From Beijerinckiaceae bacterium (GTDB lineage: Bacteria > Pseudomonadota > Alphaproteobacteria > Rhizobiales > Beijerinckiaceae), in NCBI GenBank assembly GCA_019745195.1, contig JAIETL010000063.1, forward strand, positions 1 to 37,195: a stretch of DNA of 37,195 nucleotides. The letters are read 5' to 3'. Of the stretch, positions 17,168 through 25,183 are shown one piece after another (position 1 is the stretch's first letter; every line of letters begins with the position of its first letter). Made by a program: the position numbers and the translations under genes. Under the pieces are notes generated by a model. It was not told the origin of the DNA. It saw nothing but the letters and a program-made list of their open reading frames with translations, and ran no database searches.

Positions 17168-17500
17168 ATGTCAATCATGAAAATAGACATTCGGAATGTT
17201 TCTTTAAGTGCCCTCGAAGCGCGAGCTGAGGAGGCTTCGATCGTCCTTGGCGCCATGGCCAACGCCAAGCGGCTGATGGTCATGTGCAACCTACTTGAGG
17301 GAGAGAAATCCGTCGGCCAGCTCGCAGAGATCGTCGGGCTCAGCCCGGCCGCCCTGTCGCAGCACCTGGGCAAGATGCGGGCTCTGCGTCTCGTCGAGAC
17401 GCGCCGGGACGGGCAGATCATCTACTACCGGCTGGCAAGTGAAGAGGTGCGGGAAATTCTCGAAACGCTCTACAGGCTCTATTGCGCGCCCGAATGCTGA
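17168..17500 (+). CDS. ArsR-family persulfide-sensing repressor (SqrR/BigR type)
   Basis: 110 residues with a winged-helix domain (SVGQLAEIVGLSPAALSQHLGKMRALRLVETRRDGQIIYYRL). Cysteines are at 40, 106 and 110. The pair C40/C106 is 66 residues apart, exactly as C41/C107 in Rhodobacter SqrR, where reactive sulfur forms a tetrasulfide bridge and releases DNA. The usual arsenic-binding ELCVC motif is missing. Divergent position to sulfide-detox genes supports the assignment. An alternative ATG at 17177 would shorten it by three residues. The 3' end overlaps the convergent nsrR end by 22 bases. Confidence 0.88.
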   Translation: MSIMKIDIRNVSLSALEARAEEASIVLGAMANAKRLMVMCNLLEGEKSVGQLAEIVGLSPAALSQHLGKMRALRLVETRRDGQIIYYRLASEEVREILETLYRLYCAPEC

Positions 17501-17958
17501 AGCGTTTCAGCCTTCGTTTCCTCGGTGCTGGTCTCCAGAAGGCCGAGCAGGGTTCCGCGGTTCATGGTGATGTCTGCGATCGTCAAATCATCGAGAACGG
17601 ACAGAAAAGCCCGCAAAGCGCGCTGAATTCCACGGGAAAGATGGCAGTGTCCCTGCAGCGGGCATGTGTTTGTGTCGGGATTGAAGCACTCCACGAGTTC
17701 AAGCGGTGCTTCCGTCCAGCGAATGATCTCGCCGACGGTGATGTCTTCGGCCTTCCGCGCCAGACGCATGCCGCCGTTGCGGCCACGCAGGGTTTCGATA
17801 TAGCCGCGCTGGCTCAGATCGTAGGCGACCTTAACGAGATGCGCCCTCGAAATCTTATGCGCCCGGGCAACATCGTCCACTGTCACGATTTCAGGCGCGC
17901 GCAGAGCCAGAAACTGGAGAGTGCGAAGGGCGAAGTTCGAATACTGGGTCAGCCGCAA
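17479..17958 (-). CDS. nsrR: Rrf2-family NO-sensing Fe-S repressor
   Basis: 159 residues starting at a TTG codon (17958). That start is chosen because AGGAG lies 7 bases upstream and it places the protein start at MRLTQYSNF, the standard Rrf2 N-terminus. An ATG frame opening at 18018 would add 20 unrelated residues. The Fe-S cysteines are C91, C99 and C105, nearly the E. coli and Streptomyces NsrR positions. Residue 8 is Asn instead of the Asp that ligates the cluster in Streptomyces NsrR. NsrR represses NO-detox and respiratory genes and is inactivated by NO. It is divergent from the cio genes, its likely target. Confidence 0.85.
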   Translation of the reverse strand: MRLTQYSNFALRTLQFLALRAPEIVTVDDVARAHKISRAHLVKVAYDLSQRGYIETLRGRNGGMRLARKAEDITVGEIIRWTEAPLELVECFNPDTNTCPLQGHCHLSRGIQRALRAFLSVLDDLTIADITMNRGTLLGLLETSTEETKAETLQHSGAQ

Positions 17959-17993
17959 GGCATGTCTCCTGTGACGAAAAGTGACATCACTCA

Positions 17994-18020
17994 TATTGCT
18001 TTTATGCGCGCTCTGCAATA
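17994..18020. promoter_or_regulatory. Inverted repeat in nsrR-cioA intergenic region
   Basis: TATTGC at 17994-17999 is mirrored by GCAATA at 18015-18020, in the AT-rich 98-base gap between the divergent nsrR and cioA starts. Nearby is a direct repeat GTGAC-N5-GTGAC (17971-17985) close to the nsrR start. Either could be a regulator site. No TTGAT-N4-ATCAA FNR box was seen in this gap. Confidence 0.35.
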
Positions 18021-18056
18021 AGTGGTATCAAAAATAGTGATTATATGAGGCCTGCC

Positions 18057-19472
18057 ATGGACCTGTTTGACCCGCTTGTGCTCGCGCGCATACAGTTCGC
18101 GTTCACCGTCAGCTTTCATATCATTTTCCCCGCCTTCTCGATTGGGCTGGCGAGCTATCTCGCGGTGCTGAACGGTCTCGGGCTCTGGACGGGTCGTTCG
18201 GTGTTCGTCGATCTGTTCAACTACTGGAAAAAGATTTTCGCCGTTGCCTTCGGCATGGGCGTCGTGTCAGGCATCGTGATGAGCTATCAGTTCGGCACGA
18301 ACTGGAGCGTCTTCTCGGATAAGGTTGGCCCGGTGCTCGGCCCGCTTATGGGCTACGAGGTTCTCTCCGCCTTCTTCCTTGAGGCAGGCTTTCTTGGCGT
18401 GATGCTGTTTGGCCGCGAACGCGTCGGGCCGAAGCTGCATTTCCTCGCAACGCTGATGGTTGCCTTCGGGACCTTCTTCTCGGCCTTCTGGATTTTGTCC
18501 GTCAACAGCTGGATGCAGACGCCTGCCGGCTATGCAATCAACGCCAACGGGCAGTTCATTGCAACCGACTGGTGGGCTGTCGTCTTTAACCCGTCCTTCC
18601 CATACCGCTTGGTCCACATGGTGCTTGCCGCTTACCTTACGACAGCCTTTGTCGTGGGGGCGGTGGGCGCGCTGCACCTGTTGCGCGATCGCAGCAATCA
18701 GGCCGCGCGCATCATGTTCTCCATGGCGATGTGGATGGCCGCGATTGTTGCGCCAATCCAGATCGTGGCGGGCGACTTTCATGGCCTCAATACGCTAGAG
18801 CATCAACCCGCGAAGGTGATGGCAATGGAGGGCCACTACGACAGCCACCCCGATGGCGCGCCGTTGATCCTGTTCGGTATTCCAAATTCCGCCGAAAAGC
18901 GGATCGATTACGCGATCCAGATCCCTAAGCTGTCATCGCTCATCCTCAAGCATGATCTCAATGCGCCGCTGGCCGGGCTCGATACGATCCCCGTCGACAA
19001 GCAGCCGCCGGTAGCGATCGTGTTCTGGAGTTTCCGCATCATGATCGCCATCGGGTTTGCCATGCTCGGCCTTGGCATCTGGAGCCTCTGGCTGCGCTAT
19101 CGGGGCCGACTTTACGATACGCCGTGGATGCACCGGGCGGCGATCCTGCTTGGCCCCTCCGGCTTCATCGCCGTGCTGGCGGGTTGGATCACGACCGAAG
19201 TCGGCCGCCAGCCCTATACGGTCTACGGATTGCTGACGACTGCGCAGTCCGCTTCGCCCATCGCCGCAGCGGCTGTCGGGGCCTCGCTCATCGCGTTCAT
19301 CGTCGTCTACTTCGCGCTCTTTGGGGCCGGGACGTTCTATATCCTTCGCCTGATGAACAAGCCGCCGCACCCGCATGAACCGGGCCTCGATCCGGACGAG
19401 CCGATCCGTGCCGGGGGCATCATGCCTGCTCCCGCGATGGATGCCGCCGGCGCACTGCAACCGGCGGAATGA
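18057..19472 (+). CDS. cioA: Cytochrome bd-type quinol oxidase subunit I, CIO type
   Basis: 471 residues from the ATG at 18057, which has GAGG 6 bases upstream; an in-frame ATG lies at 18045. The haem-ligand His is in FTVSFHIIFPAF (residue 21), a second in YRLVHMVLAAY, and the conserved GRQPY motif is present. The Q-loop between helices VI and VII is short and the total length is well below the 522 of E. coli CydA, which is the cyanide-insensitive oxidase (CIO) pattern. The enzyme oxidises quinol and reduces O2 with high affinity, and bd oxidases tolerate NO and sulfide, both relevant to the neighbours. Confidence 0.93.
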   Translation: MDLFDPLVLARIQFAFTVSFHIIFPAFSIGLASYLAVLNGLGLWTGRSVFVDLFNYWKKIFAVAFGMGVVSGIVMSYQFGTNWSVFSDKVGPVLGPLMGYEVLSAFFLEAGFLGVMLFGRERVGPKLHFLATLMVAFGTFFSAFWILSVNSWMQTPAGYAINANGQFIATDWWAVVFNPSFPYRLVHMVLAAYLTTAFVVGAVGALHLLRDRSNQAARIMFSMAMWMAAIVAPIQIVAGDFHGLNTLEHQPAKVMAMEGHYDSHPDGAPLILFGIPNSAEKRIDYAIQIPKLSSLILKHDLNAPLAGLDTIPVDKQPPVAIVFWSFRIMIAIGFAMLGLGIWSLWLRYRGRLYDTPWMHRAAILLGPSGFIAVLAGWITTEVGRQPYTVYGLLTTAQSASPIAAAAVGASLIAFIVVYFALFGAGTFYILRLMNKPPHPHEPGLDPDEPIRAGGIMPAPAMDAAGALQPAE

Positions 19473-19482
19473 GGAGATAGCC

Positions 19483-20487
19483 ATGACACTCGATCTGCCA
19501 TTCATCTGGGCTGGCCTCATTGCCTTCGCCGTTCTCGCCTATGTCATCCTCGACGGTTTCGATCTCGGCGTCGGCATTCTTTTTCCCTTCGTCAAGGGAG
19601 AGCGAAACCGGGATGAAATGATGAACTCCGTTGCGCCTGTCTGGGATGGCAATGAAACATGGCTTGTGCTCGGCGGCGGCGGTCTCTTTGCCGTGTTCCC
19701 GCTCGCCTACGCGATCATCATGCCTGCGCTCTATGCCCCGATCACGATCATGCTTCTGGGCCTGATCTTCCGGGGTGTCGCCTTTGAATTCCGCTGGAAG
19801 ACCAAGCGTGGCCAATTCCTATGGGATTGGGCCTTTGCCGGCGGCTCGACCATTGCTGCCTTTGCCCAGGGTGTAGCGTTGGGCGCACTAGTTCAGGGCA
19901 TTCCCGTGGTCGGCAGGGCCTATTCCGGCGGCTGGTGGGACTGGCTGACCCCGTTCAGCCTGCTGACCGGCCTCGCCCTCGTGATCGGCTATGCGCTCCT
20001 GGGGGCAACCTGGCTGATCTGGAAAACCGAGAACCATGTCCAGCGCCGCGCCTATGACATCGCCTTCTGGGTGGCACCCGCGACCCTTGTTCTAATTGGT
20101 CTCGTCAGCGCGTGGACACCATTTTTGAATGCGGTCTACATGCACAAGTGGTTTTCATGGCCGCATGTGCTCCTTGCGGTCCCGATCCCGGCACTCGTTC
20201 TCGTAGCCGCCTTTGTATTGCTCAAGGGACTTACCGAACGGCGCGAAGTCAGCCCGTTTCTCGCGTCCCTGTCGTTGTTTGTGCTCTGCTTTATCGGGCT
20301 TGGGATCAGCTTCTATCCGCACATCGTTCCAAATAGCGTGACGATCTGGGATGCTGCAGCACCGGACAACAGCCTCGCTTTCCTGTTGGTTGGCGCTGTC
20401 GTGTTGGTGCCCATCATTCTGGCCTATACGGCGTATTCGTACTGGGTATTCAGAGGCAAGGTGAACGCCGTCGGGGGATACCACTGA
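19483..20487 (+). CDS. cioB: Cytochrome bd-type quinol oxidase subunit II
   Basis: 334 residues, eight or so membrane helices. The N-terminus has the conserved AYVILDGFDLGVGILFPF and NEMMNSVAPVWDGNETWLV-like segments of CydB/CioB. The start follows GAGGAG 6 bases upstream. It is 10 bases after cioA. The longer frame opening at 19375 lies inside cioA and is not used. It forms the heterodimeric oxidase with CioA in the inner membrane. Confidence 0.95.
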   Translation: MTLDLPFIWAGLIAFAVLAYVILDGFDLGVGILFPFVKGERNRDEMMNSVAPVWDGNETWLVLGGGGLFAVFPLAYAIIMPALYAPITIMLLGLIFRGVAFEFRWKTKRGQFLWDWAFAGGSTIAAFAQGVALGALVQGIPVVGRAYSGGWWDWLTPFSLLTGLALVIGYALLGATWLIWKTENHVQRRAYDIAFWVAPATLVLIGLVSAWTPFLNAVYMHKWFSWPHVLLAVPIPALVLVAAFVLLKGLTERREVSPFLASLSLFVLCFIGLGISFYPHIVPNSVTIWDAAAPDNSLAFLLVGAVVLVPIILAYTAYSYWVFRGKVNAVGGYH

Positions 20488-20633
20488 TGGAACAGTCAAG
20501 CCCGGCGAAAGTGCCTACCCCGGAGGCGGGCACCGGCATCTGGAAGAAACTTGGCTGGTTTGTTGGAATCTGGATCGCCAGCATTCTGGCCTTGGCTGTT
20601 GTCGCCTATGGCATCAAACTCTTTCTGAAATAG
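20487..20633 (+). CDS. cioX: CioX/DUF2474 small oxidase subunit
   Basis: 48 residues, one membrane helix (about residues 22-43) preceded by WKKLGWFVGIW, the DUF2474 pattern. The start shares a base with the cioB stop (TGATG), so it is coupled. Small single-helix subunits (CydX, CydH, DUF2474) stabilise bd oxidases. It is short enough to be missed by usual ORF cut-offs. Confidence 0.88.
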   Translation: MEQSSPAKVPTPEAGTGIWKKLGWFVGIWIASILALAVVAYGIKLFLK

Positions 20634-20926
20634 CGTGACGTGCTCCCCTGAATTCCCGCCATCGATAAGTTGGGTCCATCGCCAAGGTGACGTGCTTGAG
20701 ATCTTGCACATCGTCGATCTCCCCCGTCTTCATGACGAAGTGACGAGCCGGTCGTATCCTGGGAAATAAGAGAGAGTTTTCGGGCCTCCACGGTGCCACA
20801 GCCAGCATCCCGCGCGACGGTTCCATGCCGTCAAGCGGGAGAAGGCGCGGCGGACACACACGGCGAAAGGCCGGGCGCGAAACCCTCAGGTTCCGGCCCG
20901 GACTTCCTGTGCTCCTGATCAGACGC
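20634..20926. other. Intergenic junction with possible gene remnant
   Basis: This 293-base gap separates the oxidase operon from the accessory block. On the minus strand bases 20859-20614 stay open for 81 codons. The stretch FPRIRPARHFVMKTGEIDDV looks protein-like but matches no family I recognise, has no ribosome site and runs into cioX. It may be the truncated end of an accessory gene marking the insertion boundary. Confidence 0.3.
20871..20901 (-). terminator. Stem-loop after the ParB-like gene
   Basis: CCGGGC (20871-20876) pairs with GCCCGG (20896-20901) and an inner AACC/GGTT pair closes a CTCA loop. It lies 26 bases beyond the minus-strand parB stop and is followed on that strand by CCTTTC. 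It is a plausible terminator without a long T-tract. Confidence 0.45.
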
Positions 20927-23032
20927 TCACTCGGCGGCGATCAGCGCCTCAGCACTGCCAGTCTGGCCACCTCCATCATCGGGAGCCTGCGGAGGGTCGG
21001 TATCGCCGATATCTGCACCGTCGCCAGCAATCTCACCACCTTCTGACGTCACTTCTGCCGCCGCCGCTTCGCTGGTCGTGGCAAGGATGGCAGTCTGCAT
21101 GCGCAGCGCCGGGGGCAGCCAGCCCTTGCCCTGCAAGGCTTCCTGCGCCGTCTGGACCGCCTCGGCCTTGGGGAGGCCAAGGATCGCGGAAGCAACCTCC
21201 GGTGCGCATCCGGCCTCGGTGACGGCGCTCGCCATCATCTTTTTGGTAATGCGTTTCAGGAAGGTTTCGCTGGGGGTGAACCATGCCGCCATGTCGAGCG
21301 ATACGGCCTCCGCGATCCGGTCGGCGGCGTAGTGGGGCTTGCTGTCGAAGCGCACGGCGTCCAGCTGATCGGCCACGCAAGTTGCCAGCACGTCCAGCAA
21401 GGTCTTGCGTGAGGCCGCGAGACACCATGCCAGAAGCTCCGTGCGATCCGCTGGCAGCTTGGCCTGCACCTTCTCCTGCGCTTCCGACAGCGCCGTGAAG
21501 GCGGCGGCGTTGTCCGGATCGATCTTGGCGCTGGAACTCCCCTGTTTGGTTCCGCTGATGCGGATCAGGCTGTCGGCGTCGTGATGGCCGAAGCGGTTGG
21601 CATAGAGGCAGCGGCCCGCCAGCGCATGGACGATCAATGCCAAGGCCACGTCGGGGCGCTGGCTGACCTCATAGGCGAGCGCCGCAGTCCGCAGATGGGT
21701 CAGGTCCAAGGAGAGTGCTTGGCTGTAGCCCTCCGCAGGCTCAGGCTCCTCCCATGGCGGCAGCGGATCATTGTTCGCCTCCGGCGGCATGTAGGCCTCG
21801 CCCCGCGCTTCCGCCTCGGCTTCACGCTCGGCCCGTTCCCGTTCGCGGCGACGTTGCGCCAGTTCATGCTGCTCGGCGGGTTTGAGAAGACCGCTGCGAA
21901 CGCCAAGCTGGCCGTCATGATCGATATGGAGCCGGATTCCCGCCAGCGCCTTCTCTTGCGTGTCGTAGCCCATGCACTCGGTGTCGATCGCGTCCAGTCG
22001 CGCCAGCTTCGCCTCATACTCGGCGGCTTCTTCCTCGGTCATCTGCCCGGCATCATAGGCTCCTTCGTTCTCCTCGAAGTAGGCCGACAGGGCTGCAACC
22101 TCGGCGCTCTCCTCGTCCGTGTGCTCGCGCTTGTGCGAGGCGATCACGGGAAGGCGTTCGCGGGCGTCGCTTTCGCTGAGATAGAACTCGGCCCATTTCC
22201 AGCCTTCCGCCGTCTGGATCGCCTGCGCCTCTTCCTCCAGCCGTGTCATGGCAAGCGTCATCACCAAAGGCTTGTCGTCGAGGTAAAGATCGCTGTCCTC
22301 ACTGAACAGGTCGCGGGTAATCGCGCCTCCAGCATCGACATAGGCCTCGACGCCGACGAAGCGGACCAAGCGATTGTCGGCCCTGATCTTCTCCTGCGTG
22401 AGACGCGCCCGGATATGCCGTTCGTCGCGGTTCCAGTCGGGCAATTCGAAGAAAGCGCTTTCCTGCTCGCCGTGATCGTCAGCGATGGCCAGCGCCTCCA
22501 TCTGGCCCAAGGTCACTTGGCCCACCCGGAACTCGTCCATGATGCGCGGGCTGACCTTGGCGAGCTTGATGCGGCGGCGCACGGTCATGGTGCTGATGCC
22601 GAACCGGTCGGCCACCTGCTCGGGCGTCATGGCGTCATCCTCGATCAGCTTGCGGAAGGCCTCGACCTGATCGGCGACATGCATGTTCTGCCGCACGGTG
22701 TTTTCCGCCAGCGAGATTTCCGTATCGTTATGCTGGTCGAGGATAAGGACCGGGATGGGGGACTTCTTGGTCCAGCCGCTCCCCTTCTCGTTGGCGAGGG
22801 TGCGGAGCGCCGCCAAACGCCTCGCGCCCGCCACGACCTCGTACTTGCCCTTGTCGTTCGGGCGCACAGTGAGGTTCTGCAACAGGCCATGGGCGCGGAT
22901 CGAGGCGACAAGCTCGGTCAGGCCCGCCTCGCTCTCGACACGGCGGACATTGTCCTTGCTGGCGGTCAGCTTCGACAGTGCGACCGTCTGGTTACGAGAT
23001 TGGTCGGTTGTCTGATTGTTGATGGTGGTCAT
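20927..23032 (-). CDS. Large ParB/Srx-fold DNA-binding protein of accessory element
   Basis: 701 residues. The N-terminal third is ParB-like: LTASKDNVRR, then HGLLQNLTVRP, a GxxRRLAAL segment, AENTVRQNMHVADQVEAFRKL (the ParB arginine-rich box region) and a helix-turn-helix (TPEQVADRFGISTMTVRRRIKLAKVSP, about residues 136-162). The middle is acidic and Glu-rich with a charged coiled coil (residues about 370-430). The C-terminal 250 residues are a helical domain of unknown function. Such long ParB proteins are common on alphaproteobacterial plasmids and integrative elements; no ParA gene is nearby, so a regulatory or nucleoid role is as likely as partitioning. GGAGAG precedes the ATG; a longer frame to 23137 lacks homology. 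Confidence 0.88.
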   Translation of the reverse strand: MTTINNQTTDQSRNQTVALSKLTASKDNVRRVESEAGLTELVASIRAHGLLQNLTVRPNDKGKYEVVAGARRLAALRTLANEKGSGWTKKSPIPVLILDQHNDTEISLAENTVRQNMHVADQVEAFRKLIEDDAMTPEQVADRFGISTMTVRRRIKLAKVSPRIMDEFRVGQVTLGQMEALAIADDHGEQESAFFELPDWNRDERHIRARLTQEKIRADNRLVRFVGVEAYVDAGGAITRDLFSEDSDLYLDDKPLVMTLAMTRLEEEAQAIQTAEGWKWAEFYLSESDARERLPVIASHKREHTDEESAEVAALSAYFEENEGAYDAGQMTEEEAAEYEAKLARLDAIDTECMGYDTQEKALAGIRLHIDHDGQLGVRSGLLKPAEQHELAQRRRERERAEREAEAEARGEAYMPPEANNDPLPPWEEPEPAEGYSQALSLDLTHLRTAALAYEVSQRPDVALALIVHALAGRCLYANRFGHHDADSLIRISGTKQGSSSAKIDPDNAAAFTALSEAQEKVQAKLPADRTELLAWCLAASRKTLLDVLATCVADQLDAVRFDSKPHYAADRIAEAVSLDMAAWFTPSETFLKRITKKMMASAVTEAGCAPEVASAILGLPKAEAVQTAQEALQGKGWLPPALRMQTAILATTSEAAAAEVTSEGGEIAGDGADIGDTDPPQAPDDGGGQTGSAEALIAAE

Positions 23033-23505
23033 CTTTCTCTCCATGGCTTGCGAGGGCTGTCCACCCCAATGACCCGCAGGGGTCAGGGGCCGCCCTGATC
23101 CCTGCCAGGTGGCGAACCGGGGAGGGGGATGGGGCAAGCGCGGCGAAGGGGAGGGGGATCACCCACCGGAGGCGCTGGCGATCCCGGCAAGCTTCGCGCG
23201 CGGGATCGGCGGCGGTCTGCACGGCGCGTCAGCGGCGGAAGACTGGGGACACCCCTCGCCACGCTTGCGGGAAGGGGGAGGGGAACACCTCCCTCTTCCT
23301 TCCGCGCCAGTCCTGGCGCGCATGATGAAACCAGACCAGAAATATGAAACCCCTGGCCCGCCGGCGTGGCCGGCGGCAGCAGTTCATGTTGTCTTGGGCG
23401 ATCAGCCAGACGGGGAAATACGGCGCCCGTGAGGTGAGCCAAGCAGAGCGGCGCCGCAGGCGTGGCCGGAACCGAGCGTCGCCCCGGAAGGCTGGCCGAA
23501 TCGGA
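23033..23505. other. Long non-coding leader region upstream of the ParB-like gene
   Basis: 473 bases with no convincing gene; open frames here are low in family-like sequence. It is purine/G-tract rich (several AGGGGGAGGGG stretches) and holds two perfect inverted repeats: TGACCC-GCAG-GGGTCA at 23070-23085, 38 bases before the parB start, and CCGCCGGC-GTG-GCCGGCGG at 23358-23376. The first may be a 5'-leader hairpin; the second could be a terminator or protein-binding site. Confidence 0.45.
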
Positions 23506-24120
23506 TCAGCGCGTCAGCGATTGGGCCGCGACGCTGACATCCTCGTCGGGCCGGAATGGTTGAAAGAAGTAGGCAGCAGGGACGTCAAGACGCGCGGCCG
23601 CACGCTCGAGCGCCACGGCATCGAGACGTGTCGTGCCCTCTTCGATCAACGCCAGCTCGTCCGGCGTCAGCGCCAGATCCGCGGCCAGTCTGGCGAGTGA
23701 CAGTCCAAGTTCGGATCGCCGCTGCCGAAAACGATCGCCAATGTGTCGATCAATGGGGTCCGGTCCCGGAATTGCGACGGCTGCCATGGAATGACGCACA
23801 CCATTGTGCGGAGTCAGGATCATCCTGTCGAGAATGCGCGAGATGGTGGCGGCCTCGTCATTGATCGCATCAAGAATGCGGCGGCAGAGAACCGCCACAA
23901 CGTCTTGAGGTCCGACATCATCTCGAGCGCGGTGTGCCAGGAGATCGTCAAACATCGCGAGCGTACCCTCATAGCCGTGAGACAGCACGTATGAGTAGGC
24001 GAGGTCGTCGATGTCATCTTGGCAATACGTAGTCTTGTTGCTTGAACCTTCATCGGACACCATCGGCTCCGGGGTACATGCGGTCGAACATACGACAGGA
24101 CCAAGACGTTGCTGAAACAT
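23506..24120 (-). CDS. XRE-type regulator with N-terminal extension
   Basis: About 204 residues from the ATG at 24120; other possible starts are TTG 24150 and ATG 24063, and none has a good ribosome site. A C-terminal Cro/C1 helix-turn-helix is at about residues 125-185 (IGDRFRQRRSELGLSLARLA, then LTPDELALIEEGTTRLDAVAL). The N-terminal half is an acidic helical region, family not recognised. It is divergent from a second XRE gene with a palindrome between them, suggesting auto- or cross-regulation within the accessory element. Confidence 0.75.
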   Translation of the reverse strand: MFQQRLGPVVCSTACTPEPMVSDEGSSNKTTYCQDDIDDLAYSYVLSHGYEGTLAMFDDLLAHRARDDVGPQDVVAVLCRRILDAINDEAATISRILDRMILTPHNGVRHSMAAVAIPGPDPIDRHIGDRFRQRRSELGLSLARLAADLALTPDELALIEEGTTRLDAVALERAAARLDVPAAYFFQPFRPDEDVSVAAQSLTR

Positions 24121-24180
24121 GGCAGTATTAGGACGCGCACCGCAGGACAACGCTATTTTCGCCTCTCGATATGACGATTC

Positions 24181-24194
24181 CCTACTATCGTAGG
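24181..24194. promoter_or_regulatory. Palindrome between divergent XRE genes
   Basis: CCTAC-TATC-GTAGG is a perfect 5-base inverted repeat midway between the divergent XRE starts (24120 and 24230). TACTAT within it could serve as a -10 element for the plus-strand gene. It is a likely operator for one of the two regulators. It differs from the CATTATAATG-type sites found elsewhere in the block. Confidence 0.45.
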
Positions 24195-24229
24195 TCGATC
24201 AATGGCCGGTTTGGGCTGTCTGTCAGGGC

Positions 24230-24481
24230 ATGGGGCTCAAACAGACAGTCGCGAGGAATGTCAGGACGTTGCGGCTTGCACGCGGCTACAGCCAGGAAGA
24301 ACTGTCAGCACTTGCCGGCATCAATCGCAACTATACTGGCATGATCGAGCGCCAACAGCGCTCACCCACGATCGATACGATCGAGAAACTCGCCAAAGCC
24401 CTCAAGGTGGATGCCGACGCCCTTTTGTCGACAGACAGGGCGAAAGCCCAGACCGCGTCACTGGACGACCATGGCGCGTAA
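24230..24481 (+). CDS. Small XRE-family regulator
   Basis: 83 residues, nearly all one Cro/C1-type helix-turn-helix domain: VRTLRLARGYSQEELSALAG, then INRNYTGMIERQQRSPTIDT and IEKLAKALKVDADALL. Size and sequence style resemble restriction-modification controller (C) proteins and short phage or ICE repressors. No restriction or methylase gene is present in the window. The ribosome site is weak. It is the best local candidate for binding the repeated TATA-centred palindromes of this block, because C proteins bind similar sites, but this is inference. Confidence 0.87.
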   Translation: MGLKQTVARNVRTLRLARGYSQEELSALAGINRNYTGMIERQQRSPTIDTIEKLAKALKVDADALLSTDRAKAQTASLDDHGA

Positions 24482-24525
24482 TGGCGCGACACGGTATGGC
24501 GCGGCCTCGGTGAGCGATCCAAACC

Positions 24526-25098
24526 TCAGCGGACATTGAACCAGACGCGGGTTTGGTTTCCTGCCGCATTGCGCACATCAAAGAAATACGGTCGCTCGTT
24601 GCGGGGCCTTGGCCTGTACTCGATGCATCCCTGGCTTGAGCCCATGATGCTGCCATTGTCACCGTCAGTCCCCGGACACTTTATCTGTCCACCCGGCACG
24701 CTGGCGTTGAGCGAATGCGCGGCGGATTGGGGCGGCAGGCGCCGGGCGCACAGATCGTTGCCGCCATGCTGGAGGGACGTGCTCGTACCCGCGTCACCGC
24801 CGCCAACCTGGCTGCTGGTCTGTTGCCAACCGTCAGGGCAGGGCTGATAGGGTTCAAAGCCTGGCGCGCCGGTGCCTGCAGCTGTGCAGACCGGCCAGCG
24901 GAAGCGCAGGCTCCGCATCATGGCATGGAGTTGGTTCATCACGGGGACACAATAGGGGATGGACGGCCAGGACGGGTTGTTGGCGGCCGCGCAGAGCAGC
25001 ACCTTGCAGCCGAACTCCGCGTCCTGGGCTTTTGCAGAAGCTCCCGCGCTGACAGCGAGGATGGCGCTGAAGGTCAGAGAACGGATGAACCTGCGCAT
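24526..25098 (-). CDS. Secreted Cys-rich protein, TrbM-like
   Basis: 190 residues from ATG 25098, which has a strong GGAGGTGA site; the longer frame is discarded. A signal peptide covers about residues 1-24 (cut after SAKAQ). The mature start C-x3-L-C-x4-NP followed by a spaced C and WPVC resembles the Cys pattern of TrbM conjugal transfer proteins. The C-terminal half has further Cys and Gly and is not familiar. It has its own promoter with the shared palindrome at 25151-25164. A role in conjugation is inferred from the resemblance; it could be an unrelated periplasmic protein. Confidence 0.65.
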   Translation of the reverse strand: MRRFIRSLTFSAILAVSAGASAKAQDAEFGCKVLLCAAANNPSWPSIPYCVPVMNQLHAMMRSLRFRWPVCTAAGTGAPGFEPYQPCPDGWQQTSSQVGGGDAGTSTSLQHGGNDLCARRLPPQSAAHSLNASVPGGQIKCPGTDGDNGSIMGSSQGCIEYRPRPRNERPYFFDVRNAAGNQTRVWFNVR

Positions 25099-25150
25099 GC
25101 TCACCTCCACCACAACCGCCTGCCTGGACCTCATACGAGGCATTACATCG

Positions 25151-25183
25151 GTCATTATAATGACTGGAATCATCAATGGTCAA
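25151..25183 (-). promoter_or_regulatory. Palindromic promoter, copy 1
   Basis: On the minus strand: -35 TTGACC (plus 25178-25183), 18-base spacer, -10 TATAAT (plus 25154-25159). The -10 lies in the centre of the perfect palindrome GTCATTATAATGAC (25151-25164). It is 53 bases before the TrbM-like start. A repressor on the palindrome would cover the -10. Confidence 0.75.

Noticed and set aside
17959..18056. FNR/Anr box before cioA
   Set aside because: No TTGAT-N4-ATCAA match was found in the intergenic gap.
21581..23098. 505-codon plus-strand frame opposite the ParB-like gene
   Set aside because: It is an antisense shadow; the minus-strand frame has clear ParB motifs and a good ribosome site.
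23344..23700. 118-codon plus-strand frame in the region upstream of the ParB-like gene
   Set aside because: Very Arg-rich, overlaps the XRE gene on the other strand and has no ribosome site or family resemblance.
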